Source of the DNA: Bradyrhizobium sp. LTSP849
Lineage (GTDB): Bacteria > Pseudomonadota > Alphaproteobacteria > Rhizobiales > Xanthobacteraceae
Direction of reading: 5' to 3'
Length of the DNA: 64,000 bases
NCBI RefSeq assembly: GCF_000938255.1
Contig: NZ_JYMR01000055.1
Location: forward strand, 199,601 to 263,600
Made by a program: the position numbers and the translations under genes. This document shows, piece after piece, positions 43,341 through 51,788 of this stretch (positions within the stretch are counted from its first letter, which is position 1; each line of letters opens with the position of its first letter). A model generated the notes under the pieces. It did no database searches. It was not told the DNA's origin and was given only the letters and a program-made list of their open reading frames with translations.

Positions 43341-43355
43341 TTAACCCTTTGCTAA
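43341..43355. promoter_or_regulatory. Candidate CtrA box upstream of flhA
   Basis: TTAA (43341-43344), 7 bp, CTAA (43352-43355), followed by CCAT. This differs by one base from the CtrA consensus TTAA-N7-TTAA and lies about 170 bp before the flhA start. Confidence 0.5.
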
Positions 43356-43523
43356 CCATACACCGGGCAAAAATTGCCCAGTGGAGTCGAGTGTCGTCAG
43401 CCGCGTAGAACGGGAGCTCCCGTGGACGCCAGTGCGGTACCTCACTTTCGAAACGGCGGCCCTTCGGCCGCCGCGCAGACAATTGGGGCGCGTGGACGGC
43501 AGTCGCGCGGGAAGGCAGCTACC

Positions 43524-45665
43524 ATGGTCGACGTCACCGCGGGACAGGGCGTAGGCAGTACGAACGCCGGCTTCCCCACCCTTGCCGAGATCGGCAACAT
43601 CCTCAAGCGCGGCGACATCGCGCTGGCGCTCGGCGTCCTCACCATCCTGGTGGTGCTGATCCTGCCGCTGCCCGCGATCGTGCTGGACCTGTTCCTGGCG
43701 ATTTCGATCACGCTCTCCATCCTGATCCTGATGACGTCGCTGTTCATCCAGGCGCCGCTGGAATTCTCCGCCTTCCCGACCGTCCTGCTGATCTCGACCA
43801 TGCTGCGCCTGTCGCTCAACATGGCCTCGACCCGCCTGATCCTGTCGCACGGGCACGAGGGCACGGATGCCGCCGGTCACGTCATCGAGGCCTTCGGCAG
43901 CTTCGTGATGGGCGGCAATTTCGTCATCGGTATCATCGTCTTCGCCATCCTGATCATCGTCAACTTCGTCGTCATCACCAAGGGTTCGGGCCGTATTGCC
44001 GAAGTCGCCGCCCGCTTCCACCTCGACGCCATGCCCGGCAAGCAGATGGCAATCGACGCCGACCTCTCCGCCGGCCTGATCGACGAGAAGGTCGCCAAGC
44101 AGCGGCGCAAGGACCTGGAGGACGAGAGCGGCTTCTTCGGCGCCATGGACGGCGCCTCCAAATTCGTCCGCGGCGACGCCATCGCCGGCCTGCTGATCGT
44201 CTTCATCAACGTCGTCGGCGGCATGATTATCGGCGTGGCGCAGCAGGGCCTGTCCTTCGCCGACGCCGGTCGCAGCTACACGCTGCTGACGGTCGGTGAC
44301 GGTCTCGTCACCCAGGTGCCAGCGCTGATCGTCTCGACCGCCGCCGGCCTGCTCGTCTCCAAGGCCGGCGTTTCCGGCGCTGCCGACAAGGCGCTGATGA
44401 AGCAGTTCTCCGGCTATCCGCAGGCGCTCGCGATGTCCGCGGCGGTCATGCTGGTGCTGGCGGCGCTGCCGGGCATCCCGACCCTTCCCTTCCTCGCACT
44501 CGGCACCGGCGCCGGCGCGCTCGCCTGGCACGCCCGCAACCGCAACCGGGCGACTGCCAAGGCTGACGAAATTGCAAAGAACGCGCCTGCGCCGGGAACG
44601 CCGGGTGCACCCGGCTCCGCTGCGGCGGAGGAGCCGATCTCCGCAGCGCTGAAGATCGACGACCTCAAGATCGAGCTCGGCTATGCGCTGCTGCCGCTGG
44701 TCAACGGTCCCGACGGCACCGACCGCCTCACCGAGCAGATCAAGGCGCTGCGCCGCTCGCTCGCGATCGAGATGGGCTTTGTCATGCCGGCGGTACGCAT
44801 CCTCGACAACGTCCAGCTCGAAGCCAACACCTACATCATCAAGATCAAGGAGGTCGACGCCGGCACCGGCAAGATCTGGCCGAACCAGTTCATGGTCATG
44901 GACCCCGGCGGCAGCCAGGTGCAGGTGCCCGGCATCCACACCACCGAGCCGACCTTCGGCCTGCCCGCGACCTGGGTCGATGCCAGCCTCAAGGAGGAGG
45001 CTTCGCTCAAGGGCTACACCGTCGTCGACGCCGCGACCGTGCTCTCGACCCACCTCACCGAGCTGCTCAAGGCCAACATGTCGGACCTGTTGTCCTATGG
45101 CGAGGTCCAGAAGCTGCTCAAGGAGCTGCCGAAGGAGCAGGCCGAGCTGGTCAAGGACATCGTGCCCGGACAGGTCACGGTCTCCGGCATCCAGCGCGTG
45201 CTGCAACTGCTGCTCGCCGAGCGCATCTCGATCCGCGACCTCTCGACCATTCTCGAAGGCATCGCCGACTCGCTCGCCTTCTCGCGCAATCCCGCAACCA
45301 TGGTCGAGCATGTCCGCGCCCGGCTGGCTCGGCAGATCTGCGCGCAAAACACCTCCTACAACGGCTATCTGCCGCTGATCGCGCTGTCGGCGCGGTGGGA
45401 GCAGGCCTTTGCCGAATCCATCGTCGGCCAGGGCGAAGAGCGCAGCCTCGCCATGCAGCCCTCAAAGCTGTCGGAGTTCATGACCGCCGTACGCGAGGCC
45501 TTCGAGCGCGCCGCCCGCGAAGGCGAAGCGCCGGTGCTGGTCACCTCTGCGGCAATTCGTCCCTTCGTGCGCTCTCTCGTCGAGCGGTTCCGCGCCCAGA
45601 CCACGGTCTTGTCGCAGGCCGAAATCCACCCCAGGGCGAGGCTGAAAACGGTCGGAAGCATCTGA
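43524..45665 (+). CDS. flhA: Flagellar type III export gate protein FlhA
   Basis: A 713-aa export-gate component. The N-terminal half has about eight membrane helices (ILVVLILPLPAIVLDLFLAI; VLLISTMLRLSLNMASTRLIL) and the conserved FHIPEP-equivalent loop region (RFHLDAMPGKQMAIDADL); the C-terminal cytoplasmic domain has ALLPLVNGPDGTDRL and the LLSYGEVQKLLKELPKE stretch that forms the export ring. The ATG has GGGAAGG upstream. A CtrA-like box precedes it. The remaining flagellar genes here, fliI and fliJ, lie 7 kb away; the bulk of the flagellar regulon is outside the window. Confidence 0.96.
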   Translation: MVDVTAGQGVGSTNAGFPTLAEIGNILKRGDIALALGVLTILVVLILPLPAIVLDLFLAISITLSILILMTSLFIQAPLEFSAFPTVLLISTMLRLSLNMASTRLILSHGHEGTDAAGHVIEAFGSFVMGGNFVIGIIVFAILIIVNFVVITKGSGRIAEVAARFHLDAMPGKQMAIDADLSAGLIDEKVAKQRRKDLEDESGFFGAMDGASKFVRGDAIAGLLIVFINVVGGMIIGVAQQGLSFADAGRSYTLLTVGDGLVTQVPALIVSTAAGLLVSKAGVSGAADKALMKQFSGYPQALAMSAAVMLVLAALPGIPTLPFLALGTGAGALAWHARNRNRATAKADEIAKNAPAPGTPGAPGSAAAEEPISAALKIDDLKIELGYALLPLVNGPDGTDRLTEQIKALRRSLAIEMGFVMPAVRILDNVQLEANTYIIKIKEVDAGTGKIWPNQFMVMDPGGSQVQVPGIHTTEPTFGLPATWVDASLKEEASLKGYTVVDAATVLSTHLTELLKANMSDLLSYGEVQKLLKELPKEQAELVKDIVPGQVTVSGIQRVLQLLLAERISIRDLSTILEGIADSLAFSRNPATMVEHVRARLARQICAQNTSYNGYLPLIALSARWEQAFAESIVGQGEERSLAMQPSKLSEFMTAVREAFERAAREGEAPVLVTSAAIRPFVRSLVERFRAQTTVLSQAEIHPRARLKTVGSI

Positions 45666-45795
45666 TTTGCCTTAAGAAGCCGTGTGTTTTTTGGCCACAG
45701 GCAAATGGTTTTTGAGTTCCTGGTGCCTGGTCGACCAAATGCTGAGAGGGCGCCTCACAAGGACATTATACCTTTGAAATAATTACGAAATCGCA

Positions 45796-45852
45796 CGATC
45801 AAGGGCTGCTTTTGATCGCGACCGATCACGTCGTGTCACGCTCTTGTGATCG
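45796..45852. repeat. Two adjacent GATC-containing inverted repeats
   Basis: CGATCAA/TTGATCG (45796-45802, 45812-45818) and CGATCAC/GTGATCG (45823-45829, 45846-45852) follow each other in the 294-bp gap between flhA and a small membrane protein. They may be regulator sites or mRNA-end structures; no T-run follows. Confidence 0.45.
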
Positions 45853-45959
45853 CCTCTTGGGAACGAATCCCCCCAATACTAGGTTGTTGGGCATCGGAAG
45901 CATGAACCTGCCTGAACAAGGTGGCGACTACTTCCGGTAGATGGCGGCAGGAGCCTTCC

Positions 45960-46160
45960 ATGAACCACTCGATTTACAGCGCAGATCGCTCGACCCACCT
46001 GAAGATCGTGGTCGTGGCCCTCGTCGCAGGGATCGCGGTGGCAGGCTTCGGCATCACGGCACGCTCGGGTTCGGACGACGGCCTGACCCAGACCGCCCGC
46101 GTCATCAAGGCCGGCAAGCCGGTTGTGATCACCAGCTCGAACGCATCGCTCGTTCGCTAA
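45960..46160 (+). CDS. Small single-span membrane protein (66 aa)
   Basis: Begins at an ATG with CAGGAGCC just upstream. One transmembrane segment (IVVVALVAGIAVAGFGITA) and a polar tail (TARVIKAGKPVVITSSNASLV). Small proteins of this kind are common in Bradyrhizobium; no function is known to me. A strong hairpin terminator follows about 100 bp later. Confidence 0.7.
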   Translation: MNHSIYSADRSTHLKIVVVALVAGIAVAGFGITARSGSDDGLTQTARVIKAGKPVVITSSNASLVR

Positions 46161-46258
46161 GGAGTTTTGACGAGTTTTTCGAATTCACGCGGCTCTTTAC
46201 CAGCCCCCCAAAGTCGCCACGTGGATATGTAGACGACCCCAACCCCAAGTCGACTACA

Positions 46259-46287
46259 GAAAGCGCCCGCCCCCCACGGGCGCTTTC
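46259..46287 (+). terminator. Rho-independent-like terminator
   Basis: A perfect 10-bp stem (GAAAGCGCCC / GGGCGCTTTC) with a C-rich 9-nt loop lies between the small membrane protein and the convergent oxidoreductase gene. Confidence 0.7.
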
Positions 46288-46327
46288 TCATGTCTGGGGT
46301 CTCGTCATCGCAATGACGGAATAGAGC

Positions 46328-47545
46328 CTACCGCGCCCCATAAGTTGGCGGCGGCGCCTGCACGGTCGGCGCGGCAGCGGCGAAGAGATCGTCCTTGCTG
46401 CCGGTGAGCGGCGGATAGATCCGCTTGCGGTTGATGGTCTGCTTGGTCGCTTTCGCGGCCTGACCGGTCGTCCGCACCTCGCGGTCCCACCCTTCCGTAT
46501 AGAGCGCACCCCAATTGCCGAGATCGAGCACGGTCACGTACCAGTCGATCCGCAGCGGCAACATCGGTTGGCCCATGAGATCGGCCACCACATTGTGGCC
46601 GGCGAAGCGGCCCATGGGGCGGGCGAACTGGCAGGACATCACGGTCGGATGTAGCCCGTCGACCACGCTGGAGGCGACGTCGCCGGCCGCGAAGACGCCG
46701 GGCTGATCCGCAACCTGCATGAAGGGATCGACCAGGAGGCGCCCGAGGCGATCGCGCGCGCCTGGAAAACTCGCGGCAAGCGGACTCGCCCGCATGCCGG
46801 CGCACCAGATCACCGTCTTTGTCGGGATGAACTCGCCCGAACTGAGGTGCATGCCGGCGGCCTCGACGGACACGACACGCACACCGAGCCGCGTCTCGAT
46901 CTCGAGCGACGACAATGCCGTCTCGATGACGGGTCGCGCGTGCGCGCCGATGGTGGCGCCGACAGTCGGATTGGGATCGACCAGGATGATGCGGTGGCTG
47001 CCCGTGACGCCGGCGCGCGCCAGCCTGTCCGGCATCTCGGCCGCGACCTCGATGCCGGTAAAGCCGGCCCCGACCACGACGACCGTCGACCGCCCCGGCG
47101 ACGGCGCGCTGCGTCCGAGCAAAGTGAGATGGTCTTCGAGGCGGAGCGCCGCGGCGTAAGTGTCAACGTCGAAGGCGTGGTCAGCAAGGCCGGGAATGTC
47201 GGGCCGCATCACTTCGCTGCCGAGCGCGAGCACGAGCCGGTCATATGAAAGCATCTCCTCGCCGCTGCGCGTGACCAGCGAGATTACGCGCCGCGCCGGA
47301 TCGATCGCCTCGACCTCGCTGATCCCATGGCTGACGCCGATCGGATCCAGCAATTGCGCAAGTGGAAGCGCGACCTCGCTGAGATCGACCTCGTAATTGC
47401 GCACGCGAATGTTGTGATAGGGATTGCGGTCGACGACGCGGATCTCGATGTCGTTGTTTGCGCCGATCTCGTCGCGCTGGCGGGCGGCGCCGATGGCCGC
47501 CCACAGGCCTGCAAACCCGGCGCCGAGCACGACGATACGCGCCAT
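46328..47545 (-). CDS. NDH-2-like NAD(P)/FAD-dependent oxidoreductase
   Basis: A 405-aa two-dinucleotide-domain flavoprotein. FAD motif VVLGAGFAGLWAAIGAA at the N-terminus; NAD motif VVVVGAGFTGIEVAAEM in the middle; GVFAAGDVASSVVDGLHP as the FAD-pyrophosphate-closing segment. The pattern matches type II NADH dehydrogenases and related quinone reductases, though membrane-anchoring C-terminal helices are not obvious. The ATG at 47545 is preferred; a TTG at 47575 would add ten residues. It lies 19 bp after the FGE-like gene in the same direction. Confidence 0.88.
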   Translation of the reverse strand: MARIVVLGAGFAGLWAAIGAARQRDEIGANNDIEIRVVDRNPYHNIRVRNYEVDLSEVALPLAQLLDPIGVSHGISEVEAIDPARRVISLVTRSGEEMLSYDRLVLALGSEVMRPDIPGLADHAFDVDTYAAALRLEDHLTLLGRSAPSPGRSTVVVVGAGFTGIEVAAEMPDRLARAGVTGSHRIILVDPNPTVGATIGAHARPVIETALSSLEIETRLGVRVVSVEAAGMHLSSGEFIPTKTVIWCAGMRASPLAASFPGARDRLGRLLVDPFMQVADQPGVFAAGDVASSVVDGLHPTVMSCQFARPMGRFAGHNVVADLMGQPMLPLRIDWYVTVLDLGNWGALYTEGWDREVRTTGQAAKATKQTINRKRIYPPLTGSKDDLFAAAAPTVQAPPPTYGAR

Positions 47546-47564
47546 TTCGTCCCACCACGCTTTG

Positions 47565-48500
47565 TTACGGATCAAGCGTTCTTGCCACGCGCAAGCTCAT
47601 ATAGCTCATCCGGTTCGGTGGACCAAACCAGATTCGCGCCGCCGAACGGCCGGTCTGCAGGGAACGGCTGGCCGCGCCGCCTCGCAGGACGCGGCCCTTG
47701 CAGTCTCCCGTGACCCACGCAGAGCCATCCGTCGGAGCGCCGACGTAATTGTCGTGCCAGCAGTCCTCGACCCAGTCGTAGACGCTGCCATGGACCTCGT
47801 AGAGCCCGAGAGGATTGGCGGTCCGGGGCGTCGCCGATATCACCGACGTCATCGCGATGCCGATGTCGGCGATCAGATCGGCGGCCGTCGCCTCGGTCAG
47901 GTGTGGATCTACTCCATCGCCCCACCAGAACGCAGTGGTGGTGCCGGCGCGCGCGACGTATTCGCGCTCGGCTTCGCTCAAGAGCCGATAGGTGCGGCCG
48001 CTCGTGCGCGAGAGCCATTGCACGTAGTCCTTCGCCTCGTCCCACAGGATGCCGGTGACAGAATCGTACTCGTGATCCGCCGTCACCTCGGCGTGGCGGC
48101 TGCAACCCTTCGCCCTCACGCAGGCGTTCCATTCGTCGCAGGTCACGGGCGAACGTCCGACGCCGAAGCGCTGCACTGTCACCTGATGCTGCGGCCGTTC
48201 GTCCTCCGTGCTGCCGCGCTCGTCCGCGCTCGCGCCCATGGTGAAGGTGCCATCTGGAACGACCACCATCTCCGGACAGTGCTCGCACTCCCTGAACCGA
48301 TCCTTCGGCCGAAGCGCTGTTTCCTCGTGCCGCGACAGCGGTTTTGAAAGCCGCATATCCAGCAACGACGAGTCGCTGCTCGCCAGGGCGAGCCCGGGCT
48401 GGGAACTCTGCTGCATCGTTTGCGCCGACGCGAGCGGCGTTGAAAAACCGGCAATGAGCAGTGCAAACAGGGCAAGCGGCCGGTCAACAAAGCTGACCAT
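47565..48500 (-). CDS. Exported formylglycine-generating-enzyme-like (SUMF1-domain) protein lacking catalytic Cys pair
   Basis: A 311-aa protein with a signal peptide (LALFALLIAGFSTPLASA). The FGE-sulfatase domain is clear: MVVVPDGTFTMGASADERGS, RSPVTCDEWNAC, YRLLSEAEREYVARAGT, and LGLYEVHGSVYDWVEDCW. In true FGEs the substrate-oxidising cysteines lie in a motif following RGGSW; here the equivalent LRGGAASRSLQTGRSAAR has none, so it is unlikely to make formylglycine. Similar domains are structural or ligand-binding in other proteins. An AGGAGGG site precedes the ATG. No sulfatase gene is nearby. Confidence 0.85.
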   Translation of the reverse strand: MVSFVDRPLALFALLIAGFSTPLASAQTMQQSSQPGLALASSDSSLLDMRLSKPLSRHEETALRPKDRFRECEHCPEMVVVPDGTFTMGASADERGSTEDERPQHQVTVQRFGVGRSPVTCDEWNACVRAKGCSRHAEVTADHEYDSVTGILWDEAKDYVQWLSRTSGRTYRLLSEAEREYVARAGTTTAFWWGDGVDPHLTEATAADLIADIGIAMTSVISATPRTANPLGLYEVHGSVYDWVEDCWHDNYVGAPTDGSAWVTGDCKGRVLRGGAASRSLQTGRSAARIWFGPPNRMSYMSLRVARTLDP

Positions 48501-48511
48501 GTGGCCCTCCT

Positions 48512-48526
48512 GGTCACAGCGTGACC
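48512..48526. promoter_or_regulatory. Palindrome GGTCAC-AGC-GTGACC, candidate operator
   Basis: Perfect 6-bp arms flank a 3-bp spacer, directly upstream of the ribosome-binding site of the FGE-like gene. The position suits a regulator site or a mRNA hairpin affecting translation. Confidence 0.4.
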
Positions 48527-48786
48527 GTCAATGGCTTTTTCAAAAACGGGCTTCAAAAAGCGGCGCGTTCGCCGGCAATCGCAATATCAGTGGCGCAAAA
48601 TTCGGCGAAGTTGCGCTCATCAATCTCACGATGATGCAGAGCGATTGTTTCAGACCGGTGTCGCCGCGCTTTAAAACGACTTCGTGGCGAAGCATTTTGC
48701 GCCTTTTGGCGGCGACAAAACGCCTCGGCTTCAAATCGGCCGTGCGCCCACCTCGATCCGCAAGCGAGGATTGCAGCGCCGACTGC

Positions 48787-49746
48787 TCAGGCCTCGCGCA
48801 GCTCCGATGGCGTCGTGCCAAAGCGCTTGCGGAAGGCGCGGTTGAAATAGGACAGATCGGAGAAGCCTGACGAATGCGCGATGTCGCTGATCTTGCGCGC
48901 CCTCGCGCGGGGATCGCCAAGCAGTTTTCGCGCCATCAGCAGGCGCTGCTCGAGCACGAATTCGGTGAAGGTCGTGCCGGCCTGCTCGAACAGCCGCTGT
49001 GCCTGGCGCGGGCTGAGCCCTGAGCGCGTCGCGACTTCGGACAGGCAGAGATCGTTACGGCCGAGTGCTGCCATCACGTCGGCGCGCATGAGATCGAGAC
49101 GAGCCGCCGCATGGCCTCGGCCGCGCGCGAGCGCCGTGTGCTCGGCATCCGTGCCAACCAGCAGACCGACGAGATCCACCATATGCTGCGCGGTGAGGCG
49201 CTGGCCGACGGCGTCGAGATGCGGGGCATGATGGGCTGCGAGCGCGTGGTAGCGGAAGATGGTTTCGGCGACCGCACCGTCGCAGAGCACTTGCGACAGC
49301 TTCTCTTCGGCGCGCGGATTGATGTCGAGCAGCGCGCGACGCGGCATGCGGATGGTGGTGAAGCGGTTCTCATCGGTGTGGCCGACGGTGCCGATGATGC
49401 CCATATCGACCAGCACCATCTGCGCCGGCGCGAGCTCGACGCTATGACCGTTCTGCCCGACGCGGACGAGACCCGCATGCGCGGCGATCAGCACGAGATC
49501 GTCGCTGCCGTCGGCAAGCAAGCTCTGGGTGCGTGAATATTGCGCGGAGGCGCCTTCGGGAATGGCCAGCGCGATATTGTCGACCACACTGATCTGGAGC
49601 CGGCAATCGATGCTCTCGCCACGGCTCGGCCCGATATCCAGGCCACAGGGCCCGCAGGCCCGGTCGCGCCAATGCTCGAAGGCGGGGCCGTGCGGCAGGC
49701 CCGCATATTGGTGAATGAAGATGCCCGGCGGCTTGACTGCATCCAT
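48787..49746 (-). CDS. AraC-family transcriptional regulator
   Basis: A 319-aa regulator. The C-terminal domain has both helix-turn-helices: LSEVATRSGLSPRQAQRLFEQ and ISDIAHSSGFSDLSYFNRAFRKRFG, with the typical FNRAFRKRFG closing motif. The N-terminal part resembles the AraC-binding-domain-like cupin used by regulators such as FeaR. No recognised effector. It is the first of three co-oriented genes (regulator, FGE-like, NDH-2-like), but 286 bp lie before the next one, so co-transcription is uncertain. Confidence 0.9.
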   Translation of the reverse strand: MDAVKPPGIFIHQYAGLPHGPAFEHWRDRACGPCGLDIGPSRGESIDCRLQISVVDNIALAIPEGASAQYSRTQSLLADGSDDLVLIAAHAGLVRVGQNGHSVELAPAQMVLVDMGIIGTVGHTDENRFTTIRMPRRALLDINPRAEEKLSQVLCDGAVAETIFRYHALAAHHAPHLDAVGQRLTAQHMVDLVGLLVGTDAEHTALARGRGHAAARLDLMRADVMAALGRNDLCLSEVATRSGLSPRQAQRLFEQAGTTFTEFVLEQRLLMARKLLGDPRARARKISDIAHSSGFSDLSYFNRAFRKRFGTTPSELREA

Positions 49747-49932
49747 CTGATTTCTACCCCCTCTCCAGCACCACGATCGGTGGCGCTGACTATAAATTCC
49801 GGGGATTTGACGCCGCGGATGGCGGGGAGGTTCAAATCGGGGGCGGATTTGGTCGGGCTTGTCTGATTACGACGATGGAGCGGACAGCGGCGACAAGGAC
49901 GAGCGCGGTGGCAGTCCTTTGGAACCGGCAAC

Positions 49933-51003
49933 CTACTTCTTCGCGGGCACCTGCGGCTGCGTGGGCGGCACCGTCTCGATCAGCTTACCGGAAAACACCG
50001 GCGCCGAGGTCGGCTGGCCGTTGGGCGAGCCACCCGACTGCTCGACGGTGACGGCATAGGTCGCACCGTTGACGACGTCGGCATCGAAGCCGGCGAGCAC
50101 CGGACGTGCAGTGAAGTCGCCGCTGCCGATCACGCCGAGCGAACGCGGGCGCGGCAGCTTGTCGGAGATCAGCCAGAGCTCGAAGCTCTTGCCCGGCTCC
50201 GGCGTCGCACCGACCTTGCGCACCGTGAAATTCTTGGTCGCACCATCGATGGTGAGGATGAACGCGGGTCCGCCGCTCTGGCCCTGCAACAGCGCAACAT
50301 ATTGCGCCGGCGCCGACAACGGCACGGTCGGGGTCTTCACCTCGACCGTCCGGACACGCGGTGCAGGACGCAGCGCGCCGGGCAGCGCATCGGGCGAGAA
50401 GATCTGAAGCGACAGCGTCACCAGCAGTGCGGCCGCGAGCGCGCCCACGGCGGAGGCGACATTGCGCCAACGCTTCACGCGACTCTCGAGATAGATCACA
50501 TTGGTATCGTCGACGATTGGCACCTGCGTGACGGGCAGGACGCGCGGGTCGGGCGCGTGGGTCTGCGGGATAAACTGCGGCGCGATGTCCGGGATGACAT
50601 CGGAGTCAGATTGCGGCGGTTCGGGCGGCTGCACGTCCAACGATGGAGCCTCGCCCAACGATGGAGCCTCGGGCAACCCAGACTCCGGCGATGACGGCTC
50701 CGGCGCATAAACCTCCGGCAGCGGCGGCGGCGCGTCCGCCAGCATCGGAGGCTCCGGAGATGCATCTTGCGATGATGCCGTCCGCGCGATCTCGCGCCTG
50801 ATATTCTCCCACACGATCGGCCGCGGCTCGATCGTGCCGACCATCTGGTTGAGGACGCCGAGCCGGAATTCCCAGGCCTGCACGATCGCGGCGAACTCCG
50901 GGTCCACCGCCATGATGGTCGCGACCTGCGCACGCTCCTCGGCATCGAGTGTGCCGAGCGCGTATTCCGCGGCGAGCGCGATATGGTCCTCGCTGTAGGC
51001 CAT
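49933..51003 (-). CDS. Membrane-anchored anti-sigma factor (RskA/ChrR-like)
   Basis: A 356-aa single-pass anti-sigma factor. Cytoplasmic N-terminal domain (ALAAEYALGTLDAEERAQVATI) that should bind the sigma factor, a Pro/Glu-rich linker (about 85-150), one membrane segment (VASAVGALAAALLVTLSLQIF, about 185-205), and a periplasmic RskA-like domain (FELWLISDKLPRPRSLGVIG). It lies directly after the ECF sigma gene. Regulated proteolysis of the anchor would release the sigma factor (family knowledge). The start ATG shares one base with the stop of a tiny bridging ORF. Confidence 0.87.
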   Translation of the reverse strand: MAYSEDHIALAAEYALGTLDAEERAQVATIMAVDPEFAAIVQAWEFRLGVLNQMVGTIEPRPIVWENIRREIARTASSQDASPEPPMLADAPPPLPEVYAPEPSSPESGLPEAPSLGEAPSLDVQPPEPPQSDSDVIPDIAPQFIPQTHAPDPRVLPVTQVPIVDDTNVIYLESRVKRWRNVASAVGALAAALLVTLSLQIFSPDALPGALRPAPRVRTVEVKTPTVPLSAPAQYVALLQGQSGGPAFILTIDGATKNFTVRKVGATPEPGKSFELWLISDKLPRPRSLGVIGSGDFTARPVLAGFDADVVNGATYAVTVEQSGGSPNGQPTSAPVFSGKLIETVPPTQPQVPAKK

Positions 51004-51059
51004 CAATTGCAGTCCAAACCCATCCTCGTTCGTCCGGCCCTCATAGTCCAAGCCTTCAT
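51003..51059 (-). CDS. 18-codon bridging ORF between sigma and anti-sigma genes
   Basis: Begins with the ATG of an ATGA overlapping the sigma-factor stop (stop 51056-51058) and ends with a TGA whose last base is the first base of the anti-sigma ATG. It encodes 18 residues beginning MKA. Reading it would carry ribosomes from the sigma gene to the anti-sigma start, so its role, if any, is translational coupling. Coding of a functional peptide is not supported. Confidence 0.35.
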   Translation of the reverse strand: MKAWTMRAGRTRMGLDCN

Positions 51060-51067
51060 AGTCCAAG
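51041..51067. repeat. Tandem 15-bp duplication spanning the sigma stop codon
   Basis: TCATAGTCCAAG occurs at 51041-51052 and 51056-51067 with a CCT spacer (period 15). The duplicated unit includes the sigma stop and the bridging-ORF start. Confidence 0.6.
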
Positions 51068-51601
51068 GCACTCCCGGATATCCAACATGCTGCGCCGGAG
51101 CCACGTCTTGATCGTGTTGACGGGCGCGGCAAATTTCTCCGCCAACTGGTCGCGGCTCCAGCCGTTGTAATAGGCGAGAAGCACGAGCCTCTGACGATCC
51201 GGCTCGAGCCGGCCGATACATTCCAGCAGCCGCTTCAACTCTTCGGACATCTCCCGGCGCGCCAGGGGATCGGGACTGTCGGCGGCGACTTCCATCGCCT
51301 GAGGCTCCTCCTCGATGGAGACTTCCGTCTTCTTGCGCACGATGTCGATGGCGCGGTTGCGCGCGATCGACGCCATCCACGTGATCGGTGACGACAGCGC
51401 CGGATTGAACTGGCCGGCGCTGTTCCAGATCTTGACGTAGGTCTCCTGAATGACCTCCTCTGCGAGATCCTGTCGGCGCAAGATACGGAGCACGACGCCA
51501 AAGAGTTTCGCGCGCGTGGCCCCGTAGAGGCGCTCGAACGCAGCCTGATCGCGCTTCGCCACCGCCTCAATCAGCCCAACCAGCTCTGCTGGCGTCAGCA
51601 T
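51056..51601 (-). CDS. ECF-family RNA polymerase sigma factor
   Basis: A 181-aa alternative sigma factor. Region 2: DLAEEVIQETYVKIWNSAGQF and SPITWMASIARNRAIDIVRK; region 4: ECIGRLEPDRQRLVLLAYYN with the DQLAEKFAAPVNTIKTWLRRS helix-turn-helix. Layout resembles SigK-type ECFs paired with RskA-like anti-sigmas. The downstream anti-sigma gene is coupled through a bridging ORF. The regulon is not visible in the window. Confidence 0.92.
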   Translation of the reverse strand: MLTPAELVGLIEAVAKRDQAAFERLYGATRAKLFGVVLRILRRQDLAEEVIQETYVKIWNSAGQFNPALSSPITWMASIARNRAIDIVRKKTEVSIEEEPQAMEVAADSPDPLARREMSEELKRLLECIGRLEPDRQRLVLLAYYNGWSRDQLAEKFAAPVNTIKTWLRRSMLDIRECLGL

Positions 51602-51722
51602 TCAGCCCCCCAACGCGCAGGCCTCATCGCATCCCGCGCGGACCCTGGCACCCCTGCTACCATAGCGCGCGGCCAAGCCCCTCACCAAGGGGGCGGCGCG
51701 CCACACTGTGGACAGCAAATGC

Positions 51723-51748
51723 AAAAACCCGGACCTTGCGGGTCCGGG
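51723..51748 (-). terminator. Terminator of the fliI-fliJ operon
   Basis: Stem CCCGGACC / GGTCCGGG (51728-51735, 51741-51748) with A5 on the plus side, i.e. U5 at the 3' side of the minus-strand transcript, 41 bp after the fliJ stop. Confidence 0.75.
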
Positions 51749-51788
51749 CTCGCAAATTCTCAGGCGATTTTGACTGCGGGCTGCGCCT

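Noticed and set aside
43341..45347. 668-codon minus-strand frame antisense to flhA
   Set aside because: Codon composition is a mirror of the flhA third positions; no family motif, no start signal.
47565..48500. Sulfatase maturation (formylglycine-generating) function
   Set aside because: No Cys pair after RGG motif and no sulfatase gene nearby.
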